From Prostheceraeus crozeri (taxonomy: Eukaryota > Platyhelminthes > Polycladida > Euryleptidae): 64,000 nucleotides of DNA. The notes under the pieces are model-generated. The model saw only the letters and a list, made by a program, of their open reading frames with translations, was not told the origin of the DNA and searched no databases. The position numbers were made by a program, and so were the translations under genes. Positions 1 to 9,888 of the stretch are shown one piece after another (the stretch's first letter is position 1; each line of letters begins with the position of its first letter). Location: NCBI GenBank assembly GCA_907163375.1, contig CAJQUW010014360.1, positions 27,432-91,431 of the forward strand. Direction: 5' to 3'.

Positions 1-3000
1 GTTATCTATATGATCAATATACAATTAATAAAACGAATCAATCAAATCGTCAGAAGTGAGAACAAATTGGAGGATGACATTGATTTACGGCTGGCGAGAA
101 CGGAATTCTTTGTCGACACAGATCAATTGTAGGAGAGAAACAACTATCTAGTGAGTGTTGAACGGTTACATCGCAGTGCGTCTCATCTTTGCTGTTTACG
201 TCGGAAATGTCCAGATTTTAACAAGACATTCTGAAAGAAAAATTAAATTACATTCTATCCAAATTCTATCTAATATAACTTAAATCTAATTCTATCTATA
301 TAAACGACAATCAATGATTCACATCCGTCAACGAAATTTAGTTCCTCTTGCATTTGAAAAGAGGAAAGCTGAGAATATTAATTTGGACACATTTGTGACT
401 GATTTTCGTCGAAAACATCCACGCTTCGACCAAATTCACACTGAAGTTATTCAATATCATATTTCAGTGACCAGATAGGCCTATAATTTTCTTTCAAGAG
501 ACGAGGCTGAAGCTGACACATTCACAGTCTACTTCAAATGTAGTGCATTGTACATGTACTGTATACTTAAATGACTATCCGCAGAATTCTATCGATTTCT
601 TCATTATCCTGTACTATAGAAGTGTCAGGATTACTTTGATGTCAGGTTTACAATATTAATTTGCATTTGGAAACAACAATTCATATGAAATATTTGAATT
701 CGAAAATGTCTGTGAAAGAATCATCTTCACCCTCAGTCTCACGATATCCTTCTTTTGTTAAACCGTGTTGAACCCTCTCGATGCAGCACCAATAGAAAAA
801 TGATTGGACTTTATAAATTGATGTTCTCTTTGTGAAGTGATCATGTACAGCAAGATCATATAGTGATTTAATACTGAAACTCATTATCATAGAAAAAGGC
901 TTCATGCAGTCTTAAATCGTCGGATACACATGTACCGTATTATCGCGCTTTTAGGTACATGTGCTTATAAGCGAAAAAAGCTTGTTTTCACTGTGATGCA
1001 GATGTGCATTTTGTTCGCTTATAAGCACATGTGCTAATATCCGGATATAGGCACACCCTAGTCAATGTGATTTTTCGTCTCTCTTTGTAGCCCACATGAT
1101 TAAGAGAACTCCAGGTGCATCAATATAATGAACATTAGCTAATTCAATATTGGCTCTTTCCAATTCGATTCAAAACATGACAAATAGCCAAGATAATTTA
1201 GCTAAAACCAAGTCCAAGCTTTACGATGCAAGGTTCTCATTGTCTTGGATCGGAATTGACACCACATTCTCTCGTTGAATTTTATGTGGGGATTCCTATT
1301 TACTGACACATTTGCCAGATGTCACGAGTTGCTGAAGCACACAGATAAGTCGATATCGTATAGCTCAGCACACAGAAGCTATGAAAATACATGTATATTG
1401 CGGGTTATGTATGACGTAATCGGTATGACTGCAGTAATGTAAACGGTGGTCAAATTATTTACAAAATAGTGCTTTACTGGTAGATCTAGTATTCATCAAT
1501 CTATAACTCAGAAAGTTTCAGGTGGTTATAAGAAAATGGGCTACACATGTCCGATCATATCAGCATCATATTTATGTCTTCATCAGTAGATGCAAAATGA
1601 TTAATATACACCAACTTTTTGCCTAGTTAGTTATACGTACTTCACGAAAATCACAGTGAAAGTGACACTACAATGAAAAATTCAACAAAAAATATTCCAT
1701 TGTGTATATTATCATCTCAATTTCTTAGGCCTCAATCATTACATCAATATTATGCAATGCACTTCACTCATTCTCATAAACTGAACCGTTTGTTTCACTA
1801 ATCCAACATCAATCTTCTAAGAAAACTCGGTAGTAGGCCTCCCGTTGTGTATCAGGCAAGCCAGCATGGATTAATGTCTCGAATTCCTTGACTGATAAAT
1901 TCAATGACATTCATTTGTAGCATGTACTTTTCACATGCATCAATTCAGACTCGTGTAAAAGCTATTAGCTCCATGGCCTCAAAATTACTGTAAAAGCTTG
2001 TGTATTTACCGGAACGCACTACGACAAGGCTTTGCCTTCAAGAATTGCTACATGACTTTTTTGCTAATAAGGGAACATAAGGAGAATTCCTATATAATAC
2101 AGCTATTAGATGAGATTATATAATCTTCAAGTTATGCATTCAATTGTGAACACATGGATGATAGCATGACTCCACCAAAAAAGCGAAAAAAACGAATGCC
2201 ACTCGGTAAAAGCAAAAATTCAGGCATATTTTCGAAAAAGCGAATAAAAGCGAAAAAAAGCGAATGTCTGGGTGGTCTGCAAAATAGCTCTAAATGACTT
2301 TTCTGCACAGAAAATGAACCGCGTCTTTACTTGTGATCATGCAGTGAGGATGTTTCCAAAGAGGTTTAAGCAGTGTTAAGCATCCTTGGCTGTTTCTCTG
2401 TTATAGGTATTACCGGTGCGCGGCCCAACGCCACTAACGAGAGACGCGATTGCCAAGATTGGTATTAATCTAACGTGTATTTGTCATTTTGCTGTAAAAA
2501 ATTACATGATACAACAGAAAAAACAAAATTGAACTATCAAAAAATTTGGTATATAGTTGGTTTAAGCAAATAAAAAGACAGCCTATACTAAGTATGCGAT
2601 GCTATGTAAATTGTAAATAGTCATAATTTTGATGATCGATTGCGCCTGAAGGTTGTCCCTAAAATGCATTCTGTCAATTATTTACAATAAATAGATCAAT
2701 ATTGTAGTTTCTGCCCGGTGAATGGTTCGAAGAGCGCAGGTGACATGGGTGAGCCTTATTATATAGCCTATTCCTTAGTGTAATATTCGCATACTCACTG
2801 AATTGCTAATACTCATCTACAGAGAGGGTGTTTATCGATCAGTCTTCATGCAAATATTTTTCCTTCCTTTTGGATTGATACTACTGCATTAAATTGCTGT
2901 ATATTACCGATGTTATCGTTAAAAAATTTTCAGAGAAACTACTGAATGACAATTCTTGAAACTTAACACATAATATCAGTGACTTACGCTTTATATAATA

Positions 3001-6000
3001 TATGCCAAATCGTACAGCCAAAAAATTAATAATTTATGTCCCATTGCCGTAATAATAACTTTGGAACCTACATTTCCATAGTATGCATTTAATTTTTGAC
3101 AGATGCATCATACTGCTTCAAAACTAACACCTGCTCCTACTAAATCGATAGAGAAAATTGAAATATGTATTCACACTATTATCTAGCAACGGCTGCAAGA
3201 GACTCAGATGGCTACTAATTTTGAATCAGATAGACCTCGGCCCAAAAATTGAAAAAAAACGAGTCGGCCTTGACCGAATAATTGAATCTTCAACGGGACC
3301 AAAGAATCCGGAACTTGGCTAGCGGGTCAAAATATAGAACTAGGTTCGGCGAAAAAACATTGAGTATATGTATTTATACAAATAACTTTTTTACCAGCAT
3401 TTATGATCATTATGAAAATCTAGTCTATGGAAGAATTCAGTTCTGAATTATTGGAATGACAAAAGGAAGTCGTTCGAATTTAGATTAGTAGTTCAATGCA
3501 TAATCTGCATGTAGAGCTAGGTTTATCTGAAGATTTCTAAAAATTCTGTGTTTCGATCAGTCCCTAAATTTGAATGAAAATTTGCAAAAATCCTCAAAAG
3601 TCCATGATTATCGCTCTGCCGTTTCAGTTATCAGTCGATTAATCGGTGCACGCCTATGATGAATGCAATTGGCCGAAGTAGCCCCAACCTACCCGATTGT
3701 GCAGAATTCAATGTCCATCCTGCGATGTTGTCTTGCTGTCTCGACAAGAGCTAATTCTAGGTCAGCGAAATTCGATACACATATAAAATACGCGCCGCAA
3801 CCTAAAGGTGAAGGAAGCCGGGATTTTGAGAGTCATTCCTCCTATACATCGCCGTCTTTTATATAGTATGAAGCTCAGATTCTGTCAAGTCGATACTCCA
3901 AATATTTCTTTAAAGTGTTCAGAACAGCAGATCTGATTGTCTGCAGATTTTGAAAATTTGCATCGAAGGAGTACTGTTCCCTTTTGTTTCTGAAGTGTTT
4001 TGGACTACTGTGATTCATTTGCATTCACCATGCTTTCATCTGAGACGCAAGGTCAAGACTACTATTCCCAATTTCGTCCAACGATCTTTCAACTTTGAAT
4101 ACGTCTGTTAACAGTTGATTCAGTACAAGCAAGCTTTTTAGAAATGTTGTGTCTATAATGTTAACGTGAGACACCAATGCTAGAATTTCGATAAGAATAG
4201 TAACCTAGCCCCCTTTTTGAAGAATCCCCAAAGGAGAGGGGAAGACCCGGGATTTTGGGATTGAAAGCTGTAGTTAATGCGACAAAACTCCACCGAGTAC
4301 CGGTGCCTCAATAATTGACATTCCTCATGTCTACATTTCATTTGATGACTAGCATCAGTCAACACCTTCACTCATGCTTGTAGGAAACCTCAATTAAGGA
4401 GAGGTGTGTGATGCTCCACTCACAGGAGAAATCAGGGACGCGCGTGTAGGCTACATGGGAATAAAAAGGCGAAATCGCCAAAATCACGGTGGGAGGGGAG
4501 CTCGCCATCTCTTGCCTGAAACCCATGGATTGCATCGTCGGGCAAGGTGAATTCGTAGACGTCCACCAAAATGAATACGATTTAACACAGCAGTCAACTC
4601 GTGGAGTTCAGACAATGGTACACAAGAAACTCTAGGCCTCCTGACACTAGGTCCATGCATATACGTGAGGTAAATTTAAGTCTAGAGAAAAGTGTGTAGT
4701 TATCAAGTTGAACATTATTTATAGTATTTTCATGCAGCATCTCCACATCTACACTGATTGTCGGCTACACTATTAAAAGAAACCGATTTATCGCCGCTCT
4801 GACGATTTAACTTTTGAAACAGGTATCAATTGCATTGTTGCTGACATAAAGCTGTTGCACACGAGTGGGGTCGCAGCTCCACCTCTACCAGGTTAAAAAA
4901 CCACAGTAATTGCCGCTATTCCTCAATACAAATAAAGTTCACTCCATCGCTAAAGAATGAGAAGTGGATGACTTGCAATTCCGTACCTGTATGCCTTGCA
5001 TTGGACAGTAACCCGTGGGAAAAGAGTGGTTTAATAACTACAATGATTTCGAAAATGAGAAATTACATCTTGTGTGACTCATGTTTACCGAAATTAATGA
5101 CAGCATTAATGTTGAATGGAATTCCGAAATTCAATAACACTTCCATGCACTCAGAACAACTTTATACTCTGAATGCATCTCTTCCTAACAACTCGGACCT
5201 TTCACTCTTAAAAAAGTTTCTTTATCAGATAGCGCATTACATCTTTTGATGTTGTTTAATGTTTATAATAGGTGCCGTCGTTTCTGAAACATAATGCATG
5301 ACATTTTTATCAAGTAAATATTTCTGAAAGGTTTATTACGCACATCAACTTGTGATCACAAATACCAACAGAACACAACCAAATATTCATTATCTTATTG
5401 AATAGGCACATGTTAGAGTCAAAAAAGACGGAGTCACAATGGGACTCCTGATTGGTCTATTGGCCTGTATAAAATTGATAGTTGCAATAAACCTCCAGCA
5501 CAAATTCTAAATCCGGGCTGGACAGCTGTGATGCATCCTTTTCTTGCCGTCCAGCTTCCATCGGGTTAAAACTTAAGATGCGAACAATTGACTGGTCAAA
5601 CTGTAGCTATGTTGTTAAATGAAGACAAAGGAATGAGATTTAGACAACTTTTCAAATGATTAAAAGAAAAATGATTGATGTGGAAGAGAATCGACTACAG
5701 TTTTGACATACTTTACAAGGAGAGCTCTCTGCTTCTGATGTTCCAAGAGACCGAAATTTAACTAAGCTAATAAAACAATTGCCATCATCAAAATGATTGA
5801 ATAACCAAGTCCTCTTCACAACAGTGACATGCTTTAGTCGGTTTTTTCACTGATCAACTGATCGGAAATGAGAATCAATAATAAACGCTTAATTTCTAAC
5901 AATGTGTTATATTGATCGCACGTTGGTCATATCAAATAGCACCTTCATAAAAAATCTACATCAATCATCATCATCATCAAAAAATCATTATCAAAATCTA

Positions 6001-6147
6001 CCTTCAACATCGCGAATGAATTAGTCCAAATGTATCTGACCCTTTTCTATCATTTCTGGATGACATGCTTCACACGTAGAAGCCGAATGTCAGCGTACTA
6101 TACATGTGCATGCCGTTGTGATTGAAAATTCAGCACCAGCTGCAGAT
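1..6147. other. AT-rich flank, no supported gene
   Basis: No reading frame here has coding character: the longest are under 100 codons, have no recognisable motif, and lie in AT-rich sequence full of stops. Small repeats are present, namely a palindrome at about 951-1041 and an A-rich 'aagcgaa' cluster at about 2170-2280. It is probably intergenic or intronic host DNA. The sequence resumes after the Gypsy element at 39167, because the 4-bp target duplication TCCC joins the two sides. Confidence 0.6.
951..1041. repeat. Small inverted repeat (hairpin, MITE-like)
   Basis: The words 'acatgtgcttataagcg' and 'cgcttataagcacatgt' face each other across about 45 bp, giving arms of roughly 20 bp. It could be a small non-autonomous TIR element or a chance palindrome. 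No target duplication was established. Confidence 0.5.
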
Positions 6148-6151
6148 TCCC
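6148..6151. repeat. Target site duplication TCCC, left side of Gypsy element
   Basis: TCCC lies directly before the TGTAATG start of the left LTR. The same four bases lie directly after the ...ATTACA end of the right LTR at 39163-39166. A 4-bp duplication is in the usual range for Gypsy/Metaviridae integrases. Confidence 0.75.
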
Positions 6152-6226
6152 TGTAATGAACGGATCCTGAGGTAGGTAGCGTGAGGACCCTATTGGCTTA
6201 ATACATGCACTCTAACAATGGTTATA
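6152..6226 (-). repeat. Left LTR, outer fragment (split by the Polinton)
   Basis: These 75 bp match 38680-38754 of the right LTR. The last six bases, GTTATA, are one copy of the Polinton target duplication. On the LTR sense strand the insertion falls within the TATATATAAC stretch, which looks like the LTR TATA box. Confidence 0.85.
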
Positions 6227-6616
6227 AGTAGTGAAAACTGTGCCCTACTTGCCACGGATAGGTACATGGATAGGTACATGTAAAGTTTAGTGTTATCAAT
6301 AGGTACATGGATAGGTACATGTAAAGTTTAGTGTTGTCAATAGGAACATGGATAGGAACATGGATAGGTACATGGATAGGTACATGTATACTTTAGTTAT
6401 CGATAGGCACATGGATAGGTACATGTATAATTCAGTGTTATCAATAGGAACTTGTATGAGATCTGTTTTACTGGATAGGTACATGTGTTTGGTACACTGT
6501 GTTTCGGAACGTTTATGATCGAACTTGTGTGGTTTGGTTCTGAGCACTTGGGTACGTACCGATAGACGTCCGTTGTTTGATTTTGAATGGGTTTGCTCAA
6601 TTGCGACTATTGTGAC
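6227..6616 (+). repeat. Polinton left terminal inverted repeat
   Basis: The reverse complement matches 30727-31116. The outer part contains a minisatellite of a 12-bp word (gataggtacatg) and longer units with 'aaagtttagtgtt'. Translation of this repeat creates spurious frames rich in Tyr-Leu-Ser-Met. Confidence 0.9.
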
Positions 6617-6752
6617 AATTATTTTTAATGTAGCACTATTTAGATGTGAAACTTTACTGTGCAGTTATGATTTAGTTGCTCCCCAATAAGAAAACCAATT
6701 CCAGAACTATGTTTAAAATGAAAAGACAAGAGATTTACAATGTAAGTTTAAT

Positions 6753-7043
6753 TTAAGCGTGAAAAATAAATGAGGGGTGCAAATCACGTCCCTCAGGCGA
6801 CTCCATGATCTTCAAGAAGTCATCACACCACTCATGGAATGTCGGATTTTTACTAAAGTCATGGTCACATTCGTGTACCGGACACTTCACCGGTAGTCCA
6901 TTCCGCCTTTGAAGTGCAGAGACAGTCAAGGTCTTCCATAGGGCCACTTTGCAGCCGCAAGACAGATGCATGGTCATGTCCAACTGACCTCCCATAATGA
7001 CTTGGCTGTCATTTTGAAAATAAAATAGTGGTTTTAAGGACAT
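6753..7043 (-). CDS. Small Cys/His-rich Polinton protein, unknown
   Basis: This 96-residue frame starts at an ATG that follows a TATATAAAG box (7101-7109, minus strand). The sequence downstream of that TATA, GGATGACATTGT, closely resembles the promoter of the minus-strand gene at 29.9 kb. The protein has a CGC pair at about residues 30-32 and a CPVHEC-x-H cluster near residues 55-61, which could bind a zinc ion as a partial RING or treble-clef fold. It is transcribed towards the left terminus and is the outermost left gene. I do not recognise a family; it could be an accessory, host-interaction protein. Confidence 0.55.
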   Translation of the reverse strand: MSLKPLFYFQNDSQVIMGGQLDMTMHLSCGCKVALWKTLTVSALQRRNGLPVKCPVHECDHDFSKNPTFHEWCDDFLKIMESPEGRDLHPSFIFHA

Positions 7044-7100
7044 GCTTCTTGTTATGGAACGTTGAGGATAAGTACTTAACAGTTTGGAACAATGTCATCC

Positions 7101-7109
7101 TTTATATAG
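7101..7109 (-). promoter_or_regulatory. TATATAAAG core promoter of the leftmost gene
   Basis: On the minus strand TATATAAAGG is followed by ATGACATTGTTCC. This shares an extended motif with the promoter at 30070-30078 (TATATAAGG, then AGGACATTGTACC). The spacing to the ATG at 7043 is about 58 bp. Confidence 0.6.
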
Positions 7110-7178
7110 TTATATATATTCTTTAGGGAAGTTCGGTACCTCTCTGATTGGCTGTTAGGATTTCCTTTGTTTAAAAAG

Positions 7179-7186
7179 TATATAAG
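7179..7186 (+). promoter_or_regulatory. TATATAAG core promoter
   Basis: TATATAAG lies about 80 bp before the ATG at 7268. It forms a divergent promoter pair with the minus-strand TATA at 7101-7109; the two are about 70 bp apart. Confidence 0.6.
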
Positions 7187-7267
7187 TCCGAGGTTTGTAC
7201 CAATTCTTATCAAAGGTTCTAATCCTCACGTTTACAAGTTACAATTATTTTAAATCTACAAGTCATA

Positions 7268-7735
7268 ATGGATCGCAAACAGAAAGCCGCAGTTGAGAAC
7301 GGTACTGCTGATCGTACCACTTCGCCAGTGGAACGTACCAGTACACCTCCCCAATCTCCGATGGAGCGATCGACAACACCAAACGAGGAGCCGGTGGTGT
7401 TCACCCAAGCCCCTGCATCGCCCGACTACTCGAGTGATGAGGATAGTGACGTATCAATTGAGACGATGCGTCACATGAATAAGAAGTCCATGCGAACGCC
7501 ACTTTATGGACGGGTCACGGTCAAAGTCAAGAACGCCCCGAAAAAGTATCACACCAAACGGGTGTTCATGAGGATGGAGCCGAACGAGCGGAACCTCACA
7601 ACCACTCTCGAATTTTCGGTCATCGACCTTGACACACCACGTCGCTGTCCCTGTGCGCCCAAGAAGACCAGGATCCATGTGCAAGTGGACTTGAAAAAAC
7701 TTGTACCCTTTCCTTACCTTGATGACATTTAGTGT
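7268..7735 (+). CDS. Polinton accessory protein, disordered N-terminus, unknown
   Basis: The frame has 154 residues and starts at the first ATG after the TATATAAG box. Residues 1-65 are Thr/Ser/Pro-rich with a repeated 'PVERTSTP / PMERSTTP' element and an acidic 'SSDEDSD' run, typical of a disordered, phosphorylated region. Residues 75-154 are basic with alternating hydrophobics (RVTVKVKNAP, RIHVQVDLKK) and a CPC pair, which suggests a small beta-rich domain. GC content is higher than in most neighbouring genes. No family is recognised; promoter strength and terminal position suit an early regulatory gene, but this is inference. Confidence 0.6.
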
Positions 7736-7984
7736 GTTTTTTCTTAATCTCTTTATTTAATATTTATTTGTATATATGAACAGACTTGTTTTATCATTTC
7801 ACAAATCGGTCTTCAATTAAGGTCTGAATGGGAAAGGGGAATAACTATCTACAATTAATGATGTTCAATAACTGAATTGAAACAAAAAAATCAAGTATGA
7901 AGACTTCAACTTGAAATAAATAGGAACATATAACTTTTAAAGAAACAGTTATGTTGTTAATTTTAAAATGCTTGTAGCAGTCCA

Positions 7985-8320
7985 GGATGATATCATACAT
8001 GTGTCATACACGACACCATAAGAATGAGAATGAAAAGACCTTTAGAATGATATAAGGTATGTACCTATTCGATGGGAAAATCCTAGTTGTATGCAACTGT
8101 ATGCAAGCAGACAAATGTTAGATTTTTAAATTCACTAAGTTTTTAGCCCATTCTTTAAAGACATGTAGCTCTCTAGTTATATGTCATACATGTGTCATAC
8201 AATACACCATTAGAATCAGCATGAAAAGAGCATTCGAATGATATATTGTATGTACCCATTTGATGAAAAAATCCTAGTTGTATGCATCTGTATGCAACTT
8301 GAAAAATTCCAAGTTTTTTT
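7985..8320 (+). repeat. Diverged direct repeat, two copies of about 140 bp
   Basis: Both copies contain 'catacatgtgtcataca', a 'gaatgaaaag'-like stretch, and end with 'atcctagttgtatgca'. They differ by many substitutions, so the duplication is not recent. Confidence 0.6.
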
Positions 8321-8505
8321 TACAAAAATGACTAAGTTTACAAATTTTCAAAGTTAAAGTTTTACAACTAAAAATGACCATAATATACAAACCTCTACAC
8401 TTGACCTTGACCTTTGACCTTTGACCTTCATACACTTCATACACGGCGGGGGGGGGCCTCAAAATTTCTCGGGCGCTTCGCGCCCTCGAAATTTTTCGGA
8501 TTATA

Positions 8506-8556
8506 GGGTAAATAAATTTTCGAGTGCGCTTCGCGCACTCGAAAATTTATTTACCC
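8506..8556. repeat. Perfect 51-nt palindrome with GCGC-TTC-GCGC centre
   Basis: Two 24-bp arms are perfectly complementary around a 3-nt loop TTC. An imperfect relative with the same GGGCGC-TTC-GCGCCC core lies just before it at about 8463-8496. The same AT-arm/GC-core design in both suggests a repeat family or structured DNA or RNA rather than chance. Confidence 0.75.
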
Positions 8557-8591
8557 ATGGGTTCCGGGTGCCATAGATACTCTTCTTGCTT

Positions 8592-8716
8592 CCCTAACCC
8601 TAACCTTAACCCTAACCCTAACCCTAACCCTAACCCTAACCCTAACCCTAACCCTAACCCTAACCTTAACCCTAACCCTAACCCTAACCTTAACCCTAAC
8701 CCTTAACCCTAACCTA
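8592..8716 (+). repeat. Interstitial telomere-like array (CCCTAA)n
   Basis: About 20 units of CCCTAA, with occasional CCTTAA variants, run head to tail directly after the palindrome. CCCTAA is the complement of the animal telomere repeat TTAGGG. Its translation gives an Asn-Pro repeat frame that is not a gene. Confidence 0.9.
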
Positions 8717-8740
8717 GTATTTTAATTTGATTATTTGAAT

Positions 8741-8752
8741 TTTGGCGCGAAA
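8741..8752. promoter_or_regulatory. E2F-like site TTTGGCGCGAAA, copy 1
   Basis: The 12-mer fits the E2F/DP consensus TTTSGCGC(S)AAA. It lies in an AT-rich repeat with inverted flanks (GAATTT...AAATTC). A second copy lies 41 bp away. Confidence 0.45.
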
Positions 8753-8793
8753 TTCAAATTTTCGAAAAAATCTTTAAATTTGATTATTCGAAT

Positions 8794-8805
8794 TTTGGCG
8801 CGAAA
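8794..8805. promoter_or_regulatory. E2F-like site TTTGGCGCGAAA, copy 2
   Basis: It is identical to copy 1 and set in a second copy of the same roughly 55-bp AT-rich unit. A degenerate third core 'tttagcgcttaa' follows. Confidence 0.45.
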
Positions 8806-9135
8806 TTTGAATTTTCGAAATTTAGCGCTTAATTCAAATTTTAATGTTCTATTCAAACCACACGTTTTATAACTTCAAATATGAATCATTATATGACTAT
8901 TAATAATAACATGTATATCAAATAATACATCAGTCCATCAGTTCATATTACTTTGAATTCACTCTACTGTTTACATGTAGAAATCTTTCAACACATATGA
9001 TGGCACTTCCATTTCTAAGGTTAAAAATAAACCAGCTGTTCCAATTCTTGTTTGAGTTATCAATTTTGTTTAACCGTACCAATTCCAAGATGTGATGTCA
9101 TAAGGTCTTTGTTCATAGTTGCTTTGTCAATTTCA

Positions 9136-9144
9136 TATATAAAG
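9136..9144 (+). promoter_or_regulatory. TATATAAAG core promoter of the spliced gene
   Basis: TATATAAAG is followed about 100 bp later by a splice donor AA|GTGAGT at 9247/9248. The next good acceptor, CCTCCACAG at 9886, sits 2 nt before an ATG. This predicts a non-coding first exon (about 9165-9247) and a 639-bp first intron. Confidence 0.5.
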
Positions 9145-9888
9145 AAGTTGCACACAACGAATTTTCACTCATTTTCAAATTATTTAGTGTCCATAACAGA
9201 CGTCGTTCTTCGTTCCTCCGTTCTCCGGTTCTTATTACAATTCTGAAGTGAGTTTCATTGTCATGTTGTGCTACTTTATAGGATATTCGGGAGTAGGAAC
9301 TTTATTAAGTTTTTATAACCAAATAGCTTTAAATATAGAAGCTTGGGTTTTTAGGATAGGAACACTTTATGTTATATTATTAACCATGTTTTTTTTTAAT
9401 TTTTCATCCTATATTAAGTCCCTGAGCGAGAGACATGAATATATCAGTTTAAATGTAAGTGTATTTGAATCAACAAGATTTTCACAGTTTGTTTATAAAT
9501 AAAAGATACCTAAATAAAGCCTTCATCCATTTTAAATATTCAGTCTGTCATCTGCTAACAGATGTATAAAATTCAAACTTGTTTAATTAAACAAATTGAG
9601 GATTGGTTGAAATTTTCGAAATTTCACTTTCATTTCATCAAATTAATTTCGAAATTAAATAATTTCAAGACAGCTACTTGTAAATTTCAACTCTTTCTAT
9701 GAGCAAACCGTTTTCGAATGAAAATTAAACTTTCGACTTTCGGTTTCAATTTCAACTTCAGATTTCAAATCTTTCTAAGATTTATTCAATATCAAGTTAG
9801 TACTTCATAATGTTTTGTTGGTGATATATAAATGAGTTCTCATTTAATAAGAGATAAAATTATAATCAAATTTTTTTCCTCCACAGAG

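Larger units (their letters stand above)
7736..9135. other. Long non-coding stretch inside the Polinton
   Basis: No supported gene lies here. In order it holds a diverged direct repeat of about 140 bp (about 7985-8130 and 8180-8320), a TGACCTT tandem run (about 8398-8430), two GC-rich hairpins, a telomere-like array, and two E2F-like sites in AT-rich repeats. A stretch this long is unusual in a Polinton. It may be a regulatory or replication region, or a decayed insertion. Confidence 0.55.

Noticed and set aside
4968-5249. 93-residue plus-strand ORF in the left flank
   Set aside because: Has an ATG but no motif, no splice or promoter context, and ordinary AT-rich composition.
6296-6600. Tyr/Leu/Ser/Met-rich repeat proteins in the terminal repeats (also 30706-31047)
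   Set aside because: They are translations of the minisatellite in the terminal inverted repeats, present in several frames.
8524-8706. Asn-Pro repeat protein
   Set aside because: It is the translation of the telomere-like array and has no coding evidence.
9263-9502. Small membrane protein of about 79 residues
   Set aside because: It has hydrophobic stretches but begins within the predicted first intron of the spliced gene, and no own promoter was seen; kept open at low confidence.
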